Assembly (NCBI GenBank): GCA_003250235.1
Contig: QKGY01000003.1
Coordinates: forward strand, 1 to 7,867
Length of the DNA stretch: 7,867 nt
DNA from: Desulfuromonadaceae bacterium
GTDB taxonomy: Bacteria > Desulfobacterota > Desulfuromonadia > Desulfuromonadales > SZUA-540
Reading direction: 5' to 3'
The position numbers were made by a program, and so were the translations under genes. Below, in pieces: positions 1 to 6,825 of this stretch. The notes below the pieces were generated by a model, which worked only from the letters and a program-made list of their open reading frames with translations, was not told the DNA's origin and ran no database searches. Every line of letters starts with the position of its first letter. Positions within the stretch are counted from its first letter, which is position 1.

Positions 1-70
1 CCGGGAACCTGTCGCCCGTACACAGTGAACTCTGCAGCTTGGGCTGCACCCAGATTGTCCGGATTGCTCT

Positions 71-1936
71 ATGGCCAAAGGCAGGCTTCTTGCCATCGAC
101 GACGAAAAGTTCTTTCGCGACCTCTACCGGGATATGCTCAGTGAGGAGGGCTACTACGTCCGCACGGCGGAAGGCGGCGAAGAAGCCCTGGAGATTCTGC
201 GTCAGGAGGATTTCGACCTCGTCATCACCGATATGGAAATGCCGGGGATGAATGGCGTGCAGACCACCGAGGCCATCAAGCGCTTCAATCCCGAGCAGGA
301 GGTCATGGTGGTGACGGCCCTACGCGACGTCACCCTGGCCGTCGAAGCCATGAAGCGGGGCGTATCCGAGTACATCCTCAAACCGGTCAATCCGGAAGAA
401 TTTCTCCTTCTTATCAATAAAGCTCTTTTTCGCCAGGCCCTGAATGTGGAGCACCGCAAGCTGCTGCACGAGAACATGGAGTATTTCTCCATCCTGGTGT
501 CCTATCGCAAGTGCCTTGAATTCCTGAAAATACAGGATCCAGACCGTCTGGCCGATCATATCCTCGACACCCTGATGGAGCTGCTGCAGGCCGAAGGCGC
601 CCTTCTCTGGCTGGCCTCCGAGGGCGGGAAGCTGTACCGGGTTCGCAGTCGTCGCGGTCTGTCGGCTTTGGCAGCCCCCGAAGAGGATTTCCAGCCGATG
701 GAGGTGGAGCGGCGGCTGATCCACGCGGGGCAGGCGGTTTTTGTTGACCAGGGGGTTGCGCTCTGGCTGCCCATTATGGCCGGCGTGGAGCCCCTGGCCC
801 TGGTGCGCGTAGAGTCCCCGGCCGGGCGCAAGACCTTCAGTCGCAAGGATCTCAAAGTGGCGGACATGGTTTCCGAATTTGCATCGGGAGCTCTGCAGAG
901 CGTCCTGCGCTATCGAAGCTTTGAGCAGAGAAGTCTGCGCGTGACTCAGGACGGGGCCTACAACATGGCCTTCTTCGGCGACTACCTCTCCCGGGAGTTG
1001 CACAAGGCGAGCCGCTACGGGCGCAACCTGTCGTTGATCAAGCTGGTCGTGGCCAACTACCGGGAGCTCAACAGCCGTTTTCTCGACCGGGAGATGGACG
1101 AGGCCATGTCCCGGCTTATCGCCAAGGTTCATTCCGTCCTTCGGGATGCCGATATCCTGGCCATGGATGCGCCCAACGAATATTTCATCCTGTTGCCCGA
1201 GACCGATTACTGGGGAGGGCTGGTCACCCAGAAGCGCATTCGCAAGGCGCTCGGCGGCAGCCTCACTCTGGCTGGACCGCGGAAAAGTTACGATATCAAG
1301 GTTCTGATGCGTTCCGCGTCCTTCCCCGTCGACGGCTCGACGTTCGAGGGACTGCGGGATGCGGTGGAAACCCGCCTGGACAGGCTTAAGAACAGCCTGT
1401 TCTATCGTACCGATATGGAGGGGCTTTCCTTCTGGGATATCGTGACCCGTCTTTTGGGGGAAACGGGCAGCTCTCCGGATCGTGAGAACCGGTCGCAATT
1501 CGAGGATAAAGGGAAAAACCGCTTTATTCACATGGGCTCGGCCCGCATCGATGAACTGATGCGGGCTTTCTGCCGGGAAGTGGTGGAGTCCAACCGCGTA
1601 CGTGGCATCATCTATCGGGGCTGCAGCGATTTTGCCTCGGTTCGCAAGTCTCTGCGGTATGTCGAGGGGCTGGAAGAGTCGGCCACATCCATTTTCCTGC
1701 TGGGGGGACAGGCACGGACGTCCTGGGATTTTCAGCGCATACACCCCATTTATATCGATGATGCCCGATTCGGACAGATCGAGTTCATTCTGTACCTGAA
1801 CGAAGACTATGCCTATGCCCTGTTCGCCCGCAGGGAACCAGACGGTCTGATCGGTTTTCACAGTTGCGATTTCTTCTTCGTGGAGAACATGATTGCCAAA
1901 CTGCAGGAACATTATCGGTTGCAGGCCCTGATTTAG
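71..1936 (+). CDS. Response regulator: receiver, GAF-like, degenerate GGDEF and DICT-like domains
   Basis: A 621-residue cytoplasmic signalling protein with no signal peptide or membrane segment. Residues 4-120 form a receiver with all key residues: acidic pair D10/D11, phosphoacceptor D54 in ITDMEMPG, switch T82 and K104 in LKPVN. It should therefore be phosphorylated by a histidine kinase, which is not in this window. A helical linker (about 112-150) leads to a GAF-like region (about 155-280). Residues 290-440 follow the GGDEF fold (YNMAFFGDYL, then ASRYGRNLSLIKL, then FILLPETD), but the signature is APNEY at 367-371 where GGDEF is expected, so diguanylate cyclase activity is unlikely. Residues about 488-615 resemble the DICT sensory domain that accompanies GGDEF and two-component proteins; this is recognition by pattern only. 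ATG 71 is the only standard start after the in-frame TGA at 26-28. No clear Shine-Dalgarno sequence precedes it. Domain order is solid, the partner and output are unknown. Confidence 0.9.
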   Translation: MAKGRLLAIDDEKFFRDLYRDMLSEEGYYVRTAEGGEEALEILRQEDFDLVITDMEMPGMNGVQTTEAIKRFNPEQEVMVVTALRDVTLAVEAMKRGVSEYILKPVNPEEFLLLINKALFRQALNVEHRKLLHENMEYFSILVSYRKCLEFLKIQDPDRLADHILDTLMELLQAEGALLWLASEGGKLYRVRSRRGLSALAAPEEDFQPMEVERRLIHAGQAVFVDQGVALWLPIMAGVEPLALVRVESPAGRKTFSRKDLKVADMVSEFASGALQSVLRYRSFEQRSLRVTQDGAYNMAFFGDYLSRELHKASRYGRNLSLIKLVVANYRELNSRFLDREMDEAMSRLIAKVHSVLRDADILAMDAPNEYFILLPETDYWGGLVTQKRIRKALGGSLTLAGPRKSYDIKVLMRSASFPVDGSTFEGLRDAVETRLDRLKNSLFYRTDMEGLSFWDIVTRLLGETGSSPDRENRSQFEDKGKNRFIHMGSARIDELMRAFCREVVESNRVRGIIYRGCSDFASVRKSLRYVEGLEESATSIFLLGGQARTSWDFQRIHPIYIDDARFGQIEFILYLNEDYAYALFARREPDGLIGFHSCDFFFVENMIAKLQEHYRLQALI

Positions 1937-1939
1937 GAT
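1935..1939 (+). promoter_or_regulatory. Ribosome binding site that sets the start of the PATAN gene
   Basis: AGGAT, inside TTTAGGATCATCCATG, overlaps the stop codon of gene 1 and lies 5 bases before ATG 1945. This supports 1945 rather than the in-frame ATG at 1864, which sits inside gene 1 and would add 27 residues unrelated to a receiver. The overlap with the stop codon suggests that the two genes are translationally coupled. Confidence 0.6.
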
Positions 1940-1944
1940 CATCC

Positions 1945-3429
1945 ATGGCTGTCAAAGCGAAAAAGATACTCATTGCCAGCGCCGCCGAGGATCTGGCTCA
2001 GATGGAAAAGCTCCTCAGCCAGCAAGGGTGCGATGTGCATCTGTGCCCCGAGGGGGCCAAGGCTCTTGAACTCTCCCTGACGACCTCGCCGGACCTGCTG
2101 ATCGTCGATACCGGCGTGCCGGTGCTGGCCGCGCCGAAACTGGCGCAAATTCTTCGCGCCAATCCCCGCACCGATGCGGTGCCGCTGTTTTTCGTGGGGC
2201 AGGAAGGAGAGGATATCGAGGGGTTCCGGCGACACCGGGATCGCTTTATTCCACGCCCCTTCAACCCCGAGCAGCTCCTGGCCGATACCATCGGGTTTTT
2301 CCGCCGTTTTGACCAGACGAAACAGGTCAGCAAGCAGGAGAAAGACTTTGAAGGGAACCTCAGTCGTATTTCCCTCGTGGATCTGCTGCAGGTTCTCAGT
2401 CTCAATCAGCGCGATGGCATTCTATCTCTGTCCAGGGGGCGCCAGAAAGGGATGGTCCACCTTCTGGACGGTTGTGTCATCCATGCTCAGGTAGGGCAGA
2501 TCGCCGGAGAAAAGGCCTTTTATCGACTGCTTACATGGAGCGACGGCGCCTTCGGATTTTCTCCCGGGCATGTGGATATCGAGGCCAGCATCAATCTGCC
2601 CATGGACCATCTGCTCATGGAGGGGCTGCGCCAGAACGACGAGCTGCAGCAGCAGGCCGATACCCTGCCTCCGCTCGACTGCCTGCTGATGCTCAAGGTC
2701 CCGAGAAACCGTCTTCCGCAGGGATTGCGCCCGATCACCCAGGAAATCCTGGTGCTGCTCGACTATTACCAGCTGTGTCGTGACGTCGTGGACCACTGCC
2801 CGCGTCCTGATTTTGAGGTTCTCCAGGTCCTCAGGGTTCTTCTGGAAAAAGGGCTGATCGAAAAGAGGCTTCCGACTGACGCTGCATCGGGGATCCAGGC
2901 TCCCCTGATGACCTCTGAAGAGGTCATCGCCGTCAAGGACCGGCTGGGACAGCGAGGGACCTTGCTGGAAAGGGCTTCCGCCAAGCTGATTCTTCTGGCC
3001 CGATCCAGCGACGACATCCGTGCGTTCGTGCAGTCCATGCAGGGGATCGGTGAATTTGAGCAGCGGCGCGAATATCCCGCCCTGGAAGGCAGCCTGCCTC
3101 TGGGAGATATCGGCCGGCTTGAGGTGGCGGAAACGTTCTACCTGCGACTCTTCGCGTTGCCGGCTATGCCGGAAGCGGCCCCGCTCTGGGAGCCGTTCTG
3201 CCGTAGGCTCTTCGGTGTTCTGGCCCTGTCCCCCGGCGAGGGAATGGCGGAGGCGGAGGCTTTTTTTCGCGACCGCGCCCGCATCGAAGTCGTCCACCTG
3301 GACCTTGACCCTTCTTCCACCAAGGGACGCGCGTCGTCTTTGCCGGGGGGGAGAAAAGGGTTGAGGCGCGTATTGCAGACCTTTCTGGTTCCTTTCCAAC
3401 AACAGCCCTTAGTCAAGGAAATCTCATGA
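1945..3429 (+). CDS. PATAN/DUF4388 protein with pseudo-receiver and degenerate GTPase-like C-terminus
   Basis: A 494-residue soluble protein. Residues 6-122 have the receiver fold and keep an Asp at the phosphorylation position (D55 in LLIVDTGVP). The N-terminal acidic pair is gone (ASAAED), the switch Thr is replaced (FFVGQ) and the conserved Lys is R104 in IPRPF. Normal phospho-switching is therefore doubtful. Residues about 134-240 are a typical PATAN/DUF4388 domain (FEGNLSRISLVDLLQVLS, then GDGSL-like GILSLS, then VHLLDGCVIHA), a module common in deltaproteobacterial and cyanobacterial signalling and thought to mediate protein contacts. Residues 262-310 look like a small helical, perhaps winged, segment (LRVLLEKGLIEK). 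Residues 346-455 align with MglA/CvnD-like G domains without the nucleotide-binding motifs. The start at 1945 is preferred over an in-frame ATG at 1864 because of the AGGAT ribosome site and because the receiver begins there. It lies 8 bases after gene 1 and its stop overlaps gene 3. Function unknown. Confidence 0.9.
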   Translation: MAVKAKKILIASAAEDLAQMEKLLSQQGCDVHLCPEGAKALELSLTTSPDLLIVDTGVPVLAAPKLAQILRANPRTDAVPLFFVGQEGEDIEGFRRHRDRFIPRPFNPEQLLADTIGFFRRFDQTKQVSKQEKDFEGNLSRISLVDLLQVLSLNQRDGILSLSRGRQKGMVHLLDGCVIHAQVGQIAGEKAFYRLLTWSDGAFGFSPGHVDIEASINLPMDHLLMEGLRQNDELQQQADTLPPLDCLLMLKVPRNRLPQGLRPITQEILVLLDYYQLCRDVVDHCPRPDFEVLQVLRVLLEKGLIEKRLPTDAASGIQAPLMTSEEVIAVKDRLGQRGTLLERASAKLILLARSSDDIRAFVQSMQGIGEFEQRREYPALEGSLPLGDIGRLEVAETFYLRLFALPAMPEAAPLWEPFCRRLFGVLALSPGEGMAEAEAFFRDRARIEVVHLDLDPSSTKGRASSLPGGRKGLRRVLQTFLVPFQQQPLVKEIS

Positions 3430-4082
3430 TCGACCTGCATACCCATTCCATCTACAGCGATGGCGAGCTGATCCCCGCCGAATTGACCCGCAGAGCGGCT
3501 GTGGCCGGATACCGTGCCTTGGCCATTACCGATCACGGCGATTTCTCCAACCTGGATCTGATCATTCCCCGGCTGGTAAGAGTGGTCGGCGACCTGGGCA
3601 GGGCCTGGGGGTTTACCGTGCTAGCCGGAATTGAGCTGACCCATGTCCCTCCGGCGATGATTTCCTCGGCCGCCCGCGAGGCCCGCAACCTGGGGGCTCA
3701 GCTCGTCGTGGTGCACGGAGAAACCATTGCCGAGCCGGTTGCTCCGGGCACCAACCGCGCTGCCCTTGAAGCCGACATCGACATTCTTGCCCATCCCGGC
3801 CTGATTACCGCCGAAGAGGCGCAGATGGCCGCCCGCAGGGGGATTTGCCTGGAGATCACCACGCGCAAGGGACACAGTCTGACCAACGGTCATGTGGCCA
3901 AAATGGCCCTCGAATACGGGGCCCGCTTGGTCATCAATACCGACAGTCACGCCCCCGGCGACCTGACCCCTTTGGTGCAGGCCCGCAAGATCGCTTTGGG
4001 GGCCGGGTTGACCGAAGCACAGTTCGAACAGGCACGGCTCAACAGTGACATCCTGGTGCGCAAAGCCATGGGCGAGTCCTAG
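3426..4082 (+). CDS. PHP-domain metal-dependent phosphoesterase (histidinol-phosphatase-like)
   Basis: A 218-residue single-domain protein of the PHP superfamily, whose members use a trinuclear metal centre to hydrolyse phosphate esters. The full set of candidate ligands is visible: H5 and H7 in DLHTHS, D12 in YSDG, D36/H37 in TDHGD, E70 in GIE, H97 in VVVHGE, H123 in LAHPG, and D173/H175 in NTDSH. It is shorter than typical HisJ/HisK histidinol phosphatases (roughly 250-280 residues), and no his genes are nearby, so a histidine biosynthesis role is not supported by context. A nucleotide or other small phosphoester substrate is equally possible. The ATG overlaps the stop of gene 2 (ATGA), and AAGGAA at 3415-3420 is a good ribosome site 5 bases upstream, so it is probably translationally coupled to the PATAN protein. 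Fold and metal site are confident, substrate is not known. Confidence 0.92.
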   Translation: MIDLHTHSIYSDGELIPAELTRRAAVAGYRALAITDHGDFSNLDLIIPRLVRVVGDLGRAWGFTVLAGIELTHVPPAMISSAAREARNLGAQLVVVHGETIAEPVAPGTNRAALEADIDILAHPGLITAEEAQMAARRGICLEITTRKGHSLTNGHVAKMALEYGARLVINTDSHAPGDLTPLVQARKIALGAGLTEAQFEQARLNSDILVRKAMGES

Positions 4083-4123
4083 GAACGCCCGGATACCGAC
4101 TCTGACAACCGATCGAGGAGACG

Positions 4124-5194
4124 ATGAACGATAACGACTTTTCCTTTCTGAAAGAACTGGTCGAGACCCCGAGCCCGTCCGGCTTTGAGCAGCCGGCCCA
4201 GAGGGTTTTCCGCCGCGAGCTCGACGGGGTGGCCGACGACATCCAGACCGATGTCCTGGGGAACGTCATTGCCCGCATACAGGGCGCCGGCGCAGATTGC
4301 CCACGGGTGATGCTGGCCGGGCACTGCGATGAGATCGGCTTGATGGCCAAATACATCGATGACAACGGGTTCATTTATTTTGCCCCCATCGGCGGGGTCG
4401 ATGCCCATCTGGTGCCGGGGCAGAGGGTGTGGGTCCATGGGGCCTCCGGACCGGTCCGGGGGGTGATCGGCAAGAAGCCGATTCATCTGATCGAGGCCAA
4501 AGAAAGGGAGACGGTCGCCAAATTCAAGAACATGTTCATCGATATCGGCTGCTCCGACCGCAAGGAGACCGAAGCGCTGGTGTCCATCGGCGATCCGGTC
4601 ACCTTTGCCGTCGGGCTCGAACGTCTTCAGGGCGACCGGGTGACCTCCAGGGCTTTTGACGACAAGATGGGGGCGTTTATCGTCGCCCAGGTGCTCAAAG
4701 AGGTACGACGGAGGGGGCAGCCTCCGGTGGATGTCTTCGGGGTCTCGACGGTGCAGGAGGAGATCGGCCTGCGCGGTGGCACGACCAGTGCCTACGGTGT
4801 CAACCCCGATGTGGGGATTGCGCTGGAGGTCGGGCATTCCACCGACTATCCCGATGTGGATAAGAAGGAAATTGGCGAGATCAAGGTCGGCAAAGGGCCT
4901 GTCATCTCCCGCGGTGCCAATATCAACCCCGCGCTGTTCGACCTGCTGGTGCGTACCGCACGGGAGGAGGATATCCCCTTCCAGGTCATGGGTGCCCCCC
5001 GCGCGACCGGAACCGATGCCAATGTCATCCAGCTCTCGCGCGGCGGGGTGGCGGCGGCGCTGGTCAGCGTTCCCCTTCGCTACATGCATACGCCGGTCGA
5101 GTTGCTGTCGCTCTCCGACCTCGAAAATACCATACGGCTGATAACCGGGCTATTGTACCGGATTGTCGATCGGAAGATGTTCATCCCGAACTGA
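4124..5194 (+). CDS. M42 family metallopeptidase (TET-type aminopeptidase)
   Basis: A 356-residue peptidase of family M42, the cytoplasmic dinuclear-metal aminopeptidases that assemble as large tetrahedral dodecamers and trim peptides from the N-terminus. The length fits the family. Active-site motifs are in order: H67 and D69 in AGHCDEIG, the bridging Asp in AFDDKMG (D180), catalytic and ligand Glu in QEEIG (E212/E213), E235 in ALEVGHSTDYP, the GTDAN motif at 296-300, and H323 in YMHTPVE. Position 235 is Glu where many relatives have Asp. Some relatives are annotated as endoglucanase M or FrvX; peptidase is the better reading. GAGGAG at 4115-4120 lies 3 bases before the ATG. The gene follows the PHP gene after 41 bases with no promoter or terminator visible, and is closed by the terminator at 5205-5242. 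It is probably the last gene of the cluster. Specificity cannot be read from the sequence. Confidence 0.95.
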   Translation: MNDNDFSFLKELVETPSPSGFEQPAQRVFRRELDGVADDIQTDVLGNVIARIQGAGADCPRVMLAGHCDEIGLMAKYIDDNGFIYFAPIGGVDAHLVPGQRVWVHGASGPVRGVIGKKPIHLIEAKERETVAKFKNMFIDIGCSDRKETEALVSIGDPVTFAVGLERLQGDRVTSRAFDDKMGAFIVAQVLKEVRRRGQPPVDVFGVSTVQEEIGLRGGTTSAYGVNPDVGIALEVGHSTDYPDVDKKEIGEIKVGKGPVISRGANINPALFDLLVRTAREEDIPFQVMGAPRATGTDANVIQLSRGGVAAALVSVPLRYMHTPVELLSLSDLENTIRLITGLLYRIVDRKMFIPN

Positions 5195-5204
5195 ACAGGC
5201 ATGA

Positions 5205-5242
5205 CTCGGGGGGTGGGAAAGTGTCCGCCCCCCAAGTTTTTT
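5205..5242 (+). terminator. Rho-independent terminator after the M42 peptidase gene
   Basis: The arms CTCGGGGGGTGG (5205-5216) and CCGCCCCCCAAG (5225-5236) pair over 11 of 12 positions, with one C-A mismatch and one G-U pair, around an 8-base loop. Six T residues (5237-5242) follow directly. It starts 10 bases after the peptidase stop and separates the upstream cluster from guaBA. Confidence 0.9.
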
Positions 5243-5268
5243 GTGAAAAATTTCTTTTTCTTTTTACC

Positions 5269-5298
5269 TTGACTCGCGCGCTGGCGATTCATTACTAT
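5269..5298 (+). promoter_or_regulatory. Sigma-70 type promoter of guaBA
   Basis: The -35 box TTGACT (5269-5274) and the -10 box TACTAT (5293-5298) are 18 bp apart, each one mismatch from consensus TTGACA and TATAAT or close to it. The stretch just upstream (5243-5268) is A- and T-rich and could act as an UP element. Transcription would begin near 5305, giving a leader of only about 40 bases before guaB, too short for a purine riboswitch. No operator palindrome is evident in the leader. Confidence 0.8.
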
Positions 5299-5331
5299 TT
5301 TCGATTAAAAGTTTTCCCCAGAAACCGCAAA

Positions 5332-5337
5332 AAGGAG
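5332..5337 (+). promoter_or_regulatory. Ribosome binding site of guaB
   Basis: AAGGAG lies 6 bases before ATG 5344. This fixes the start there, giving the usual N-terminus MQDLEIREGLTFDDVLL. The reading frame is open further upstream to 5221, but that part crosses the terminator and promoter and is not coding. GTG at 5341 is a less well spaced alternative. Confidence 0.85.
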
Positions 5338-5343
5338 ATCGTG

Positions 5344-6816
5344 ATGCAGGATCTAGAGATCCGTGAAGGCCTGACCTTTGACGACGTTTTGCTCGTTCCC
5401 GCCCATTCCACCATCTTGCCCAAAGACGCCGACCTGACAACCTATCTGACCAAAAAAATCAAGCTGAATATCCCTCTGCTTTCTGCCGCCATGGATACGG
5501 TAACCGAATCCCGGACCGCCATCTGCATGGCCAGGGAAGGAGGGCTCGGCATCATTCACAAGAACATGACCCCTGCCGAACAGGCCCTTGAGATCGACCA
5601 GGTCAAAAAGTCGGAAAGTGGCATGATCGTCGATCCGATCACCATGAATCCGGATCAGAAGATCTTCGAAGCCCTTGAGCTGATGAAGAAATACCGGATT
5701 TCCGGTGTGCCCATCACCAAGGACGGGCGTCTTGTCGGCATCCTGACCAACAGGGACCTGCGGTTCGAGACCCGCCTCGACCAGCCGATCGCCAACGTGA
5801 TGACCAAGGACAAGCTGGTCACCGTCCCCCCCGGAACCACTCTCGAAGAAGCCAAGCAGCACCTGCATGCGCATCGCATTGAAAAACTTCTGGTCGTCGA
5901 TGACAACTACGCCCTCAAGGGGCTGATTACCATCAAGGATATCGAAAAAGTACGCAAGTACCCCATGGCCTGCAAGGACGAGTTCGGTCGCCTGCGCGTC
6001 GGCGCCGCTCTCGGCGTCGGGCCCGATCGGGAAGAGCGGACCGAAGCCCTGGTCCGCGCCGGGGTCGATGTCGTGATCATCGATACGGCGCACGGACATT
6101 CCCAGGGGGTTCTCGATGCTGTGGTCGATACCAAGCGCCTGTATCCCGACCTGCAGCTCATCGCCGGAAACATTGCGACCGCCGATGCGGCCAAAGCGCT
6201 GATCAAAGCGGGCGCCGATGCCATCAAGGTCGGCATCGGTCCGGGCTCCATCTGTACCACCCGGGTTGTCGCCGGGGTCGGGGTGCCGCAGATCACCGCC
6301 ATCGCCGATGTGGCCAAGGTGTCGCGCAAGGCGGGGATTCCCCTCATTGCCGACGGTGGCATCAAGTACTCCGGCGAGCTGCCCAAGGCTATCGCTGCCG
6401 GCGCCGACATCATCATGATCGGATCCTTGTTTGCCGGTACCGATGAATCTCCCGGCGAGACCATCCTGTACCAGGGCCGTACGTACAAGGCCTACCGCGG
6501 CATGGGCAGTCTGGGGGCGATGAAGCAGGGGAGCAAGGACCGTTATTTCCAATCCGACGTGGAGAGCGAAGTCAAACTGGTGCCGGAAGGGATCGAAGGA
6601 CGGGTGCCCTACCGCGGCAGCCTGTCGTCCAATATCCACCAGCTTCTCGGCGGCCTGAGGGCCGGCATGGGATATACCGGCTGCGGAACTCTCAAGGAAC
6701 TGCAGGAAAGAGGGCAGTTCGTGCGCATCACCAATGCCGGCCTGCGCGAATCCCATGTCCATGACGTCGCCATTACGCACGAAGCGCCCAACTACCGCGT
6801 CGAGCGGGGAAACTAG
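5344..6816 (+). CDS. guaB: IMP dehydrogenase (inosine-5'-monophosphate dehydrogenase)
   Basis: A complete 490-residue GuaB. It oxidises IMP to XMP with NAD+, the committed step to guanine nucleotides, as a cytoplasmic tetramer. The N-terminal TFDDVLLVPAHS and LSAAMDTV motifs are typical. Two CBS domains (about 93-150 and 152-210) are inserted in the TIM barrel and in the family sense purine nucleotides. Catalytic C304 is in GIGPGSICTT; D248 in IDTAHGHS and D337 in ADGGI bind NAD and IMP respectively; the GSLFAG phosphate-binding loop is at 360-365. The mobile flap carries R400/Y401 (KDRYFQ), and the EGIEGRVPY segment at 415-423 completes the site. Length and all motifs match normal bacterial IMPDH, with no sign of damage. 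It is expressed from the promoter at 5269-5298 and shares a transcript with guaA, which makes GMP from its product. Confidence 0.98.
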   Translation: MQDLEIREGLTFDDVLLVPAHSTILPKDADLTTYLTKKIKLNIPLLSAAMDTVTESRTAICMAREGGLGIIHKNMTPAEQALEIDQVKKSESGMIVDPITMNPDQKIFEALELMKKYRISGVPITKDGRLVGILTNRDLRFETRLDQPIANVMTKDKLVTVPPGTTLEEAKQHLHAHRIEKLLVVDDNYALKGLITIKDIEKVRKYPMACKDEFGRLRVGAALGVGPDREERTEALVRAGVDVVIIDTAHGHSQGVLDAVVDTKRLYPDLQLIAGNIATADAAKALIKAGADAIKVGIGPGSICTTRVVAGVGVPQITAIADVAKVSRKAGIPLIADGGIKYSGELPKAIAAGADIIMIGSLFAGTDESPGETILYQGRTYKAYRGMGSLGAMKQGSKDRYFQSDVESEVKLVPEGIEGRVPYRGSLSSNIHQLLGGLRAGMGYTGCGTLKELQERGQFVRITNAGLRESHVHDVAITHEAPNYRVERGN

Positions 6817-6825
6817 GTTCATAAG

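Noticed and set aside
34..52. Small GC-rich hairpins (GCAGC/GCTGC and TGGG/CCCA) before gene 1
   Set aside because: The stems are only 4-5 bp, mutually exclusive and without a U-tract. The 70 bases before gene 1 show no convincing promoter, terminator or gene; the true upstream context is outside the window.
320..1942. 540-codon open frame on the minus strand opposite gene 1
   Set aside because: It is a shadow caused by GC-rich codon bias. The + strand product has clear receiver and GGDEF-fold motifs, while the antisense product shows no recognisable domain.
1864..1944. Upstream in-frame ATG as the start of the PATAN protein
   Set aside because: It would overlap gene 1 by 73 bases and add residues unlike a receiver N-terminus. 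ATG 1945 has a ribosome site and starts directly before the first receiver strand.
2422..3402. 326-codon open frame on the minus strand opposite the PATAN gene
   Set aside because: No recognisable domain, and the + strand frame carries the PATAN motif and is tightly spaced with its neighbours.
5080..5292. 70-codon minus-strand open frame across the guaB upstream region
   Set aside because: Its sequence is made of the terminator, the A/T-rich tract and the end of the peptidase gene read backwards. It has no family resemblance.
5353..6822. 489-codon open frame on the minus strand opposite guaB
   Set aside because: It covers almost exactly the guaB gene, whose + strand product is unmistakable IMP dehydrogenase. 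Its G- and D-rich composition is typical of antisense shadows.
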